Origin: Perognathus longimembris pacificus
Taxonomy: Eukaryota; Chordata; Mammalia; Rodentia; Heteromyidae
DNA length: 64,000 nt
NCBI RefSeq assembly: GCF_023159225.1
Contig: NC_063168.1
Location: 39,855,562-39,919,561, forward strand
Direction of reading: 5' to 3'
Position numbers and translations under genes: made by a program. Shown in pieces: positions 55,761 through 64,000 of this stretch; the stretch's first letter is position 1; the number at the start of each line of letters is the position of its first letter. The notes under the pieces are model-generated. The model was given only the letters and a program-made list of their open reading frames with translations, was not told the origin of the DNA and made no database searches.

Positions 55761-56765
55761 TTCAAGGCCCAATAGGTAACATCTTGCTGCTGCTGCTATT
55801 AGTGGTACCCTAAAAATTGAGAAAATTCCCAATTACATAGGCAGACCATATGCAGTTAAATGTTTTCATTATATAACACATCTCTTATGATTGCATTTTC
55901 TTGTATAATTGTTTCTCAGTCTCTGAACCATGATAAAAATGCAATTGTGTGGTACTATCTTTCAGATTAAATAAGGTCCAAAGACAACTTTAAAAGATGA
56001 GACTTTTTCCCAAAATTTTTTTATTGTGTTTTGTTTCTGAGCGATTTTTACTGCAAACCTGAAACTGTAAAGTTGAAAAACAGACCAGGGTATACCTATA
56101 TCATTTTAACATGACTTAAGTCAATCACAAGACTTATCCATCTTTGAGTTGTTAAAAAAAAAAAAGAAGGAAGAATCTTAATTTAAAAAAGAATATGATA
56201 GGGTGGAGTTCTCCTATGTGCTTTAGCTTGAAAAAATAAACAAACCATTTCCCAGGAGAAACATGCAAAATAATACAGAGCAGGAAACCGGAAACAGGTA
56301 ACTGGCTGTATGGATAGTAGAGAATCAGACTGTTATCTTGAGGGAACAAGAGGAAGGAAACTAATCTTCTGACTGAAGGTCTCTGGTGGCAGATTAGTGT
56401 AGGAGCCTTTAATTCATGTTTGCTCATTTGAATATAAATAGAATTTGAGTTAAAATATTTCCCTGGCAGTTTAACCAACTTCATGGACAAAACACACATC
56501 AACATCCGTCCTAAATGCACGTGCAGCAGACAATTCTTGGCTAAGACAGTCTGATATGTAAACCACAAAGCAACTGTGAATCCTAACTGCACCTCTGGTG
56601 TAGATATCAGCTAAGCGACCCCAGCTTGCCAATGAGCAATATGCTTTTGCCAGCATGGAAAACAAGCACTGTGAGGAAGCCTCCAAGAGGGCATCTACAA
56701 TCCTGAATTGAGAAGCCACACTACACTCTGGAGTCTTCTCAAGGTGATTTCCTTACTGTTGCAAT

Positions 56766-57002
56766 CCAGCTGGGTGCTAGTGGCTCACACCAGTAATCCT
56801 TAGCTACTCAGGAGGCTGAGACCTGAGAGCTGCAGTTCAAAGCCAGTCCAGGCAGGAAAGTCCAAGAGACTCTCATCTTCAATTAACCACCAGAAAACCA
56901 GAAGTGGCGCTGCAGCTCAAAGTGGTAGAGCACTAGCCTTGAGCAAAAGAGCTCAGAACAGTGTCGAGGCCCTGAGTTCAAGTCCCAAGATTGACAAAAA
57001 AC
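56766..57002 (+). repeat. B1-Geo composite SINE
   Basis: A well-preserved copy: AGCTGGGTGCTAGTGGCTCA, CTCAGGAGGCTGAGACC, CAGTCCAGGCAGGAAAG, linker TCAATTAACCACCAGAAAAC, Geo half CAGAAGTGGCGCTGCAGCTC, GAGTTCAAGTCCC. It is followed by a run of 18 C at 57,005-57,022 where the A tail would lie. Confidence 0.88.
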
Positions 57003-57004
57003 AA

Positions 57005-57022
57005 CCCCCCCCCCCCCCCCCA
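57005..57022. repeat. Poly-C run (18 C)
   Basis: Eighteen consecutive C directly after a B1-Geo 3' end, replacing most of the expected A tail. Confidence 0.97.
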
Positions 57023-57189
57023 AGTAGCAATCCATAATAGCAACCATGACTGGAGGAGGCTGAGGCTAGGGTGAGGATTTTCTTTAAATTCAAATGTTGT
57101 GAGAGCTAGGGTGGAATTAAAAAATAGCATAAAGTACCACAAACAGGAGGAGAAAGTAAATGAGTAAATGTGTTGTTTCTCTGTTTCAG

Positions 57190-57270
57190 CAGTACTAAGT
57201 TGAAACTCAGGGCCTTGTGCTTGCTAGAAAGAAAGGTGTTCTACACGAGCTATAACTATAACCTCAGCCT
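57190..57270 (-). repeat. ID-like SINE fragment
   Basis: Degraded reverse ID: TTGAAACTCAGGGCCTTGTG, CTTGCTAGAAAGAAAGGTGT, GAGCTATAACTATAACCTCA. Comparable with the fragment near 1,380. Confidence 0.5.
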
Positions 57271-57540
57271 TAAAGTAAACATTCTCAAGACACAAAAACA
57301 GAATTCCATTAAAAAATAATCAGAAACCATTGACTAAAAGTGGGTGACATGTGTCAAAACTGCTTCCACATACAGGAAGCCAGATCAAGAGCCTGGTCCA
57401 TCATAGGTTAATCTTCTCTGCACCACACAGAAGTAAACAGCTGGGGAATACAGAAAGGAACAATCAGCACAAGAACCCTATTCTGCTCCTATGTACCAAT
57501 GGGTGCAGTGGTAGGTACTTCACTAACTTTATCTTGTTTC

Positions 57541-57779
57541 TTATTACCTCTTTTTGGGGGGGGGGGTTTCTTTGCCAGTCCTGGGGCTTGAACTCAGGGC
57601 CTGAGCACTGTCCCTGGCTTCTTTTTGCTCAAAGCTAGCACTCTACCACTTGAACCACAGAGCCACTTCCGGCTTTTTCTATATATGTGGTGCTGAGGAA
57701 TCAAACCCAGGGCTTCATGTATACAAGGTGAGCACTTTACCACTAGGCCACATTCCCAGCCCTATTATTACCTCTTTTT
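57541..57779 (-). repeat. IDL-Geo dimeric SINE with 15-bp duplication
   Basis: Reverse-strand dimer (57,556-57,764) of the GTTCAAG type (GGGCTTGAACTCAGGGCC). Flanked by TTATTACCTCTTTTT at 57,541-57,555 and 57,765-57,779. An 11-G run lies near the tail end. Confidence 0.93.
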
Positions 57780-57885
57780 AACAGAACAGTAAAGAAAGGT
57801 TTCCATGACTCACCTGAGAGCATGTTGCTAACAAAGATGCACACAGGATTAGAACTTACCTACCTCCATATTAACCCTAAGGAAT

Positions 57886-57970
57886 CTCACATCTGTCATC
57901 CTAGCTACTCAGATCTGAAGATCAAAGTTCAAAGTCAGCCCAAGCAGGAAAGCCCACCAGACTCTTACAA
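57886..57970 (+). repeat. B1-like left monomer fragment
   Basis: TCACATCTGTCATCCTAGCT, ACTCAGATCTGAAGATC, CAGCCCAAGCAGGAAAGCCC. It stops before any Geo half. Confidence 0.65.
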
Positions 57971-58434
57971 ATACACTAGTAAAGTAAAAAATCATCTGTA
58001 GTCATGCATGGTTGAAGGACAAGGATACATTCTGAGAAATGTGTTATGGGCAATTTCACTGTCACATGAATAGCACAGAGTTCACAAGACAGTTCAGTGT
58101 CCGTGTATGCAGTCTATCCTGAACTTCAAAGTCTTTCTATGGAGCATGACTACACTTCATTTCAAAAGTTAAACTATAGGCTTTTTATTGTAGGAACTTT
58201 GAAATTAGTGGAGGTAGTAAAAGAAAATTCAAATTTATCCATGTTCATCTGTTCACCAATAAGGAGGATAAGAAGAGGAGGGAAGAAAAAGGAAAAGAAA
58301 AAAAAATTGTTCTGCATAACATGCTCATATTCTTAAAAAAAGAAAAAAGGATTGTGTATATCCTAGCCCTTGCTAATGATTTTCAACCTTTTCTAGACTT
58401 CCAGAATTTTAAGGTGAAAAGAATTAGGGTTAAG

Positions 58435-58567
58435 AGTACAGGGAGGGAGGGAATAAGGGAGGAGGTAACAAACAGTACAAGAAATGTACCCAAGGCCTAA
58501 CGTATGAAACTGTAACCTCTCTGTACATCACTTTGACAATAAATAAAGAAAAAAAAAGTACAGGGAG
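58435..58567 (+). repeat. Short L1-like retroposon (111 bp) with 11-bp duplication
   Basis: The body (58,446-58,556) contains GGAGGTAACAAACAGTACAA, TATGAAACTGTAACCTCTCT, GTACATCACTTTGACAATAA and an A tail. AGTACAGGGAG flanks it at 58,435-58,445 and 58,557-58,567. Its 5' part starts almost where the 33,479 copy starts. Confidence 0.88.
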
Positions 58568-59053
58568 AAAAACCATTTCTCTCACACACACACCAAAGTC
58601 AAGGCCATTCAAGACCCAAGGGTGCTCTGCACAGATGCCCAAAGCCAATGCTATCTGTGAGGTAACTGCACTAGCTACAGCCCTGGGGACCCTTTCTTGA
58701 TGGCTGTTTACTGTCAGTCATTGAATCCAAAAAGCTAAAGCCCATGAGCTCTTTTCTTAAATAGGAAACACAGGAAGGGGAAGTCAAAGATGTCTGCTTT
58801 TCGTATACACAATATAGCATTTACCACAATAATCACTCCCCGAATGAATTCAGTAGGGAAGCTTTCATCTAAGGTAACAAATGAAATATCAGGAAGTTCT
58901 CTAAAAAAGTTTACACATGAAAACTTACTGTCCAAAGATTTAGCATTTTGAAACAAAGAAAACCACAACAATGGAAAAGTCATCATTAGGAACTACATAA
59001 TTATGACATGGTTTTACAAAATAATAAAGATTATATTTTAAAACAAACATGAA

Positions 59054-59290
59054 TAGCTAGGTGCTAGTGGCTCACACCTGTAATCTTAGCAACTCAGGAG
59101 GCTGACATCTGAAGATTACAGTTCAAAGCCAGCCTGGGCAGGAAAAGTCCTTGAGACACTTATCTCCAAATTACCCTCCAAAACGCTAGAAGTGAAACTA
59201 TGGCTCAAATGATAGAGTGCTTGCCTCCAGCAAAAAAGTCCAGTGATAGCACCTAGGCTGTGTTGAAGGCCCAGAACTGGCAGAGAGAAG
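59054..59290 (+). repeat. B1-Geo composite SINE, diverged Geo half
   Basis: Good B1 half (AGCTAGGTGCTAGTGGCTCA, CTCAGGAGGCTGACATC, CAGCCTGGGCAGG), then linker ATTACCCTCC and a weak Geo half (GAAACTATGGCTCAAATGAT, GGCCCAGAACTGGCAG). Confidence 0.8.
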
Positions 59291-59330
59291 AGGGGGCGGG
59301 GGAGGGGGAGAGAGAGGGGAGAGGGGAGTT
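59282..59330. repeat. GA-rich low-complexity tract
   Basis: GAGAGAAGAGGGGGCGGGGG with AGGGGGAGAGAGAGGGGAGA: a purine tract where the tail of the preceding SINE would be. Confidence 0.9.
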
Positions 59331-60340
59331 TTTAAAATTGCCCTCTGTTTCAATGATCATTATGAATTAGCCACCTAAATCCTTTTTAGCCCATGATCAT
59401 GACCTATCGGAAACACTATCAGGGTTGAGATGACATTGATAAATGAGTAAGGCTATCTCAACATGAACGCTGACACAACTGTCCCCTGTGTTTGGAGAAG
59501 GAGAAATGTGAGGACTGTCCACTACACTTGAATTTCAGAAATAAATGACTGTGACCAAACAAACAAGCTATAATTTTGCAGTAGTGAGTTGCTTCCTGGC
59601 CTAGTCTAAGAAAATTTAAAGCTTAACTCTATAATTTTCTACATGATACCCCAGTGTAAGATCTCTACTCAGGAAGTCATTTATTGAATGACAAACTGAT
59701 CCAATCTATAACTATATGTATTTAACTCAGCCTTTAGTGCCTGAGAAATTACTCCAGGTAGAATAGCAATAATAGTAAAATAATATTCAATAGTATACTC
59801 AATAATAATAGTATTACTATGCTCAGTAATATTTAGCATCCAGCCACAATGGTCTCCTGTCACGTTTTTCATCTTGGGTTAATTAACTAATGAGTGACTA
59901 CTATAAAGATGATTCAGAGCATCCAAAAGCATTAAAGCCAGAGACTTTTTTTTCCCATTAAAAAACTTAAGCAACAATTTCCAAGTCCCAAAGAATTCAC
60001 TGCACTAGATAACTGGCCCACTCATTTATTTACTTATCAGACACTGTTAAATGAAAAAGCTATTGCACTGAAAAATAAGACCTGCCACCTTCCTGTGTGG
60101 CCTTCCTTAGCCTCACCCATATGATAAATGGTTACACAAGATTTTTTTCTAAGCCAAATAGTACAAAGTTTTGGTGGGCAGATCCTGTAAGTACACAAAA
60201 GTATGTTGCCTTGTTTTAATAAAAAGGACGGAAACAGTGGATTCAATTTAACATCCGATTCAACCACCAGCAGTAACTTAATCAACTGGCAGGGTGGCAG
60301 GCCCATTAACAGCTTACAGTATACTAAATGACTTTGAAAA

Positions 60341-60556
60341 AAAAAATCAAAACTGGGGCTGGGAATGTGGCCTAGTGGTAGAGTGCTTGCCTCGCATACA
60401 TGCATACATGCTTCCTCAGCACTACATACACAGAAAAAGCTGGAAGTGGTGCTATGGCTCAAGTGGTAGAGTGCTAGCCTTGAGCAAAAAGAAGCCAGAG
60501 ACAGTGCACAGGCCTGGAGTTCAAGCCCCAGGATTGGGGGAAAAAAAAATCAAAAC
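60341..60556 (+). repeat. IDL-Geo dimeric SINE with 13-bp duplication
   Basis: The body (60,354-60,543) has a CATACATG duplication in the left half that disrupts its B box, and GAGTTCAAGCCCC in the Geo half. AAAAAATCAAAAC lies at 60,341-60,353 and 60,544-60,556. Confidence 0.9.
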
Positions 60557-61197
60557 CAATTTTTCATGAGGAATACTGACAAACACTTTTAAAGTTCACT
60601 TGTACAGAAGACAATGGATGTACCAAAGGTTGTTTTATTTGTCCTGGACAATTGAAGTTATTGCTAAACTGGAATGCACATCTGTTCTCACAAGAAAATC
60701 CTCAAGGGTACACTCATGTCCCCCTCTCTACACACAAGGCTTATCAAGTGAGTCAGGTTTTGCCAACAGGTGTGAGGACCTAGCTATCTGTAATTTTGCC
60801 AATTTGAAGGAGGGGGGGTGTGCCAACGTTGTCACTGGAGAAGTATTACTGCTAGTTTTTCAGATAGAGCCAGAGAAGCCTATTGCTCTACCAATTTGTT
60901 CTTTAGGGGCATTTTATTATTTAATGAAGACCTTAGCTACTTTTCCTCTACAGCATCGATAAAGATAATCATCTTGGATCTGGGTGGGAAGAACTGGAGG
61001 CTCAAAGATAATCTGCTATGGCTGCAGACTCTGTGGAAGAATGTGGGAAATAAAACTGTAAACCTATTCCTTACACTTGAGAGACAAATCTTCTCATTCA
61101 CTGAAGGCAGGACAAAAAGGAACACTCGTTCTTATGTGGTCAGTGGAAGGTAATCAGCAGTATCAATTAAAGTACATACTTCTTTGGTAGGGTTCCA

Positions 61198-61330
61198 AGG
61201 AATCTTAGCAACTCAGGAGACTGAGAGTTGGGGACTGGAGTTCAAAACCTACCCAGGCATTAAAATCCTTAAGACTGTATCTCTCTCTAATTAACCAGCA
61301 AGCAGTCCAGATTGGAAGTATGTCTCAAGA
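61198..61330 (+). repeat. B1-Geo fragment
   Basis: AGGAATCTTAGCAACTCAGG, AGACTGAGAGTTGGGGACTG, TAATTAACCAGCAAGC, then a truncated Geo start (GGAAGTATGTCTCAAGAGTA). Cut off before the Geo B-box region. Confidence 0.65.
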
Positions 61331-61333
61331 GTA

Positions 61334-61560
61334 GTAGAGTCAGTTGGTTCATGTTTGTAATTGTGGCTACTCAGGAGGCTGAGATCTGAGGATCTCAGTT
61401 TGAAGCCATCTCAGGCAGTAAAGCCCATGAGATTCTTATCTCCAATAACTATCAAAAAGCTGAAAGTGGAGCTGTGGCTTATGTAGTAGAGAGCCAGCCT
61501 TGAGCAAAAAAACCACTGAGACAGTACCCAGGCCCTGAGTCCCAGCAGGCCACATGCATG
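61334..61560 (+). repeat. B1-Geo composite SINE, diverged
   Basis: GTCAGTTGGTTCATGTTTGT, GCTACTCAGGAGGCTGAGAT, linker CTCCAATAACTATC, Geo half GTGGAGCTGTGGCTTATGTA, CCAGGCCCTGAGTCCCAGCA. It lies directly after the fragment at 61,198. Confidence 0.75.
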
Positions 61561-61815
61561 CATACACATGAGCTTGTGCACATACATGCATGTACACACA
61601 AAGAGTAGTAGAACCAAGAGTGAAAAAAGCTAAGAATTCAAGCTCTGGTACCAGCACTAATAATAGTAGTAGTAAATTCTAAAAAATAAAATAAGCTTCC
61701 TCTTATCTTCCAGTCGTACTACTTGCTTTCTAGAAATACTGTGCAAGAGCACAGAGATGCATAGTATGTGCATACATAATTATTTTAAAATAATTATACA
61801 AAACAACAACAAAGG

Positions 61816-62244
61816 GGCTGGGAATATGGCCTAGTGATAAAGTGCTTGCCTCATATACATGAGGGCCCTGGGTTCAATTCCTCAGCACCACATATATAGA
61901 AAAAGCCAGAAGTGGCGCTGTGGCTCAAGTGGTAGAGTGCTAGACTTGAGCAAAAAAAGAAGCCTGGGGGGGCTGGGGGATATGGCCTAGTGGCAAGAGT
62001 GCCTGCCTCATATACATGAGGCCCTGGGTTCGATTCCCCAGCACCACATATACAGAAAATGGCCAGAAGTGGCGCTGTGGCTCAAGTGGCAGAGTGCTAG
62101 CTAGCCTTGAGCAAAAAGAAGCCAGGGACAGTGCTCAGGCCCTGAGTCCAAGCCCCAGGACTGGCCAAAAAAATAAAAATAAAGATAAAAAAGAAGCCTG
62201 GGACAGTGCTTAGGCCCTTGAGTTCAAGCCCCAGGACTGGCAAA
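61816..62244 (+). repeat. IDL-Geo dimeric SINE (outer, older) split by a younger copy
   Basis: The left part (61,816-61,968) runs from GGGGCTGGGAATATGGCCTA to GAGCAAAAAAAGAAGCCTGG. The rest resumes at about 62,190 with AAGAAGCCTGGGACAGTGCT and ends GACTGGC, CAACAACAACAGC tail. Confidence 0.93.
61969..62186 (+). repeat. IDL-Geo dimeric SINE (inner, younger)
   Basis: A complete GGGGATATGGCCTAG / GAGTCCAAG-type dimer inside an older IDL-Geo. The target duplication (AAAAGAAGCCTGGG at its left, about 62,189-62,202 at its right) derives from the Geo half of the host copy. A CTAG duplication (GCTAGCTAGCC) is private to it. Confidence 0.93.
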
Positions 62245-62614
62245 CAACAACAACAGCAAAACAGGAAAGACTAAGAAGCATCTAAATTTAAACATCTAAT
62301 TGATTAAAACAATCAACTAAATTAAAATATGGCCCATCAGTACAATATGTATATATATTAAAAAGAATAAAAGAAATGTGCAAGATATAAGCTCAGCAAT
62401 ATTTCCACATGTATTACCAAATGTGGGGAAATCTCTTCAGTACTATGTGCATATTTAGCACAATCTTATAAATACTTAAATAAACTACTGCATTAAAGGC
62501 ATGGAAGAATATTTTCTAAATCATTAATTATAATTAAGGGAGCAGAGGCAAAGATGAGAGGTATTTTCACTTGTGTATCTTTCTTAGGAAAGACTAAAAT
62601 AAGAACATAGGTTT

Positions 62615-62853
62615 AAAATAAGAATATAGGGGCTGGGGATATGGCCTAGTGGCAAGAGTACCTGCCTCATATACATGAGGCCCTGCGTTCAATTCCCCAG
62701 CACCACATATACAGAAAATGGCCAGAAGTGGCGCTGTGGCTCAAGCGGCAGAGTGCTAGCCTTGAGCAAAAAGAAGCCAGGGACAGTGCTCAGGCCCTGA
62801 GTCCAAGCCCCAGGAATGGCCAAAAAAACAAAAACAATAAAATAAGAATATAG
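62615..62853 (+). repeat. IDL-Geo dimeric SINE with 15-bp duplication
   Basis: The body (62,630-62,838) is close to the consensus of the GAGTCCAAG type. Perfect direct repeat AAAATAAGAATATAG at 62,615-62,629 and 62,839-62,853. Confidence 0.95.
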
Positions 62854-63693
62854 CAATTTTGAAAAAAATTTAATGTCATTTTCATTTGAGAATAAAATAG
62901 GCAATTTTTATTTGATAATAGAACTGAGTTTCCTCAGTGGGTCTGAGACTGACGAGTAGGAATACAAAGGCTGGAGAAAAACAAATTCTCCCTGGGCACC
63001 ACAAAAGGTCACATGTGAATTGCTGTCTTCAATGAATAGTGTAAAATAAATAAAATGCCACCCTGAATTCTAATATCTTCCTTCCTAAGGACACTAAATC
63101 AATATTTAACCTTTTATATTTGTAAGCTTAAGGCAAACAAATATAATACTTCCTTTTAATAGGTAGGGGGCCCGGGACATGTCTTTAAAAAGCATCATTC
63201 ACTGACAAAATACCAAGGCCTATGGGATGTTAGGAGTAGCTTCCAACCATGTTCTCAACAAAAACCACAAAAGGGGCAAAGCAGAAGCCTGAAGATCAAG
63301 GACCTCTCTCATCTGCACTTGAGGCAGTTAAAATTCCCATTTTAGATCCTTTATTTACTCGGATTCCACCTCAGATTTCATCTAAAGGGAAGCAAATCCC
63401 ATTCTTAGGAAATGGCTACCCTAAGTAATGGGAACAAAGAACAGCCTCATCAACAACTGAGTCTACTGCACAGAATGGGGGGCAAGAAGGACCAAAGCAC
63501 TGTGGAATCAACTGACTAGAGGTGATGAGTCAGTCAAGGAACCAGAGTTTTTCAGCTGAGATGTGAGTTCAGGCAACATCACCATCCAGCTTCAGGGTGA
63601 AGACTGGATCCTGACAAGGCTGATGCTATGCCAAGTGGAAAGCCCTGTGCACATGATCCCAAATGGGAGTACCTCCCATTCCCTCCCCAGTCA

Positions 63694-63880
63694 GGGTTTA
63701 TTGAGTGATTACAGGGGCTAGGCACTCTAGTGAGCACGTCACTAAAACTCATTTAATTCTCACAACCACTGTGTGAATGAAGTAAGTCCTCACCACCGAA
63801 CAAACTTTGCATAAGAGCAAACCAAAGCTTAGAGAGGTCCAGTGGTTTACCCAGTCACAAAGCAAGTTTAACTAGAGCTC
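63694..63880 (+). repeat. MIR element
   Basis: TTTATTGAGTGATTACAGGG, CTAGGCACTCTAGTGAGCAC, CATTTAATTCTCACAACCAC, CAAAGCTTAGAGAGGTCCAG and TCACAAAGCAAGTTTAACTA follow the MIR consensus in order over most of its length. Confidence 0.8.
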
Positions 63881-64000
63881 CCACTACTCTAGAGCTTTAT
63901 GCACAAGCAAGGACATTAGGTTGTACCTATGATGAAATAAGGCTCAGTTTTAAGTTCTGAGTAAGGTTCATCCTGTCTGAGAACGCTTTGAGTTAATCTC

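Larger units (their letters stand above)
1..64000 (-). other. SPTBN1: SPTBN1 gene, internal part (beta-II spectrin)
   Basis: The minus strand carries the middle of the beta-II spectrin gene. This spectrin pairs with alpha-II spectrin to form tetramers that cross-link actin under the plasma membrane. Twenty-three exons translate without a stop from the CH1 domain ([10 protein letters not shown] region) to spectrin repeat 14 (DYEHVT), and the codon phase agrees at all 22 internal junctions. Lengths sum to 5,054 nt, about residues 50-1734. The caspase motif DEVD falls at 1454-1457 by this count, the position reported for human beta-II spectrin, which supports the numbering. The first coding exon and the 3' third of the gene are outside the window. 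The sequence fits SPTBN1 better than SPTB, SPTBN2 or SPTBN4. Confidence 0.96.
47262..64000. other. 5' intron of SPTBN1 (at least 16.7 kb)
   Basis: No exon was found here. I looked on the minus strand for the two N-termini I know (starting MTTTVATDYD and MELQRTSSIS) with a phase-1 donor and saw neither. The interval holds IDL-Geo and B1-Geo SINEs, L2, MIR and hAT remnants, an L1-like 3' end and simple repeats. Stretches 49,450-50,300, 50,560-52,500 and 53,020-55,380 hold nothing I recognise. Confidence 0.8.

Noticed and set aside
56152..56719. 146- and 82-residue minus-strand open frames
   Set aside because: On the SPTBN1 strand, but no similarity to spectrin or any family I recognise and no splice sites that would join them to the gene in frame.
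60600..61153. Two overlapping plus-strand open frames (120 and 111 residues)
   Set aside because: No recognisable domain, low-complexity-free but no known relative, no splice or promoter signals; typical of chance open frames in a 64-kb window.
61816..62838. Regularly repeated sequence that might suggest an array such as CRISPR
   Set aside because: These are dispersed 200-bp SINEs with poly-A tails and target duplications, partly nested, in a mammalian intron; there are no short palindromic repeats with unique spacers.

Overview
The window is vertebrate (mammalian) nuclear DNA. It carries one gene, read on the minus strand: the middle part of SPTBN1, which encodes non-erythrocytic beta-II spectrin. 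I placed 23 coding exons by translation and by their splice sites. Together they give one open frame of 5,054 nt, with matching phase at every junction. They cover about residues 50 to 1734 of the roughly 2,364-residue protein: both calponin-homology (CH) actin-binding domains, spectrin repeats 1 to about 13, and the start of repeat 14. The first coding exon and promoter lie beyond position 64,000. The C-terminal repeats (including the ankyrin-binding repeat) and the PH domain lie before position 1.

Layout from high to low coordinate, which is the direction of transcription. 64,000-47,262 is intron 5' of the first exon seen. 47,261-47,110 and 37,942-37,769 encode CH1. 35,262 to 29,696 (four exons) encodes CH2. 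28,940 to 18,055 encodes repeats 1-9, including two very large exons (871 and 757 nt). 12,818 to 334 encodes repeats 9-14. Two introns have unusual 5' splice sites: a GC-AG intron after the exon at 6,014-6,277, and a poor GT site (GTCCTG) after the exon at 25,248-25,406.

The rest is intron filled with retroposons. The dominant family is a dimeric SINE with an ID-like tRNA-derived left half and a second half matching the published description of Geo (IDL-Geo). As I recall, that family is restricted to Geomyoidea, so the host is probably a kangaroo rat, pocket mouse or pocket gopher. A second dimer joins a 7SL/B1-like left half to the same Geo right half. Many copies have clear target-site duplications, and some are nested or stacked. 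Other content: a processed MPC2 retrocopy (5,019-5,834, plus strand) with target-site duplications; five short poly(A)-tailed L1-like 3' ends, all antisense to SPTBN1; B1-dID-like SINEs; old MIR, L2 and hAT fragments; a 121-bp tandem duplication; and several microsatellites.

I found no CRISPR array, RNA gene, promoter or operon, and no convincing second protein-coding gene. The less ordinary features are the two splice sites, the shared Geo module, and a locally divergent stretch of repeats 12-13. Comparisons with human or mouse SPTBN1 and MPC2, repeat names and residue numbers come from memory, not from an alignment.
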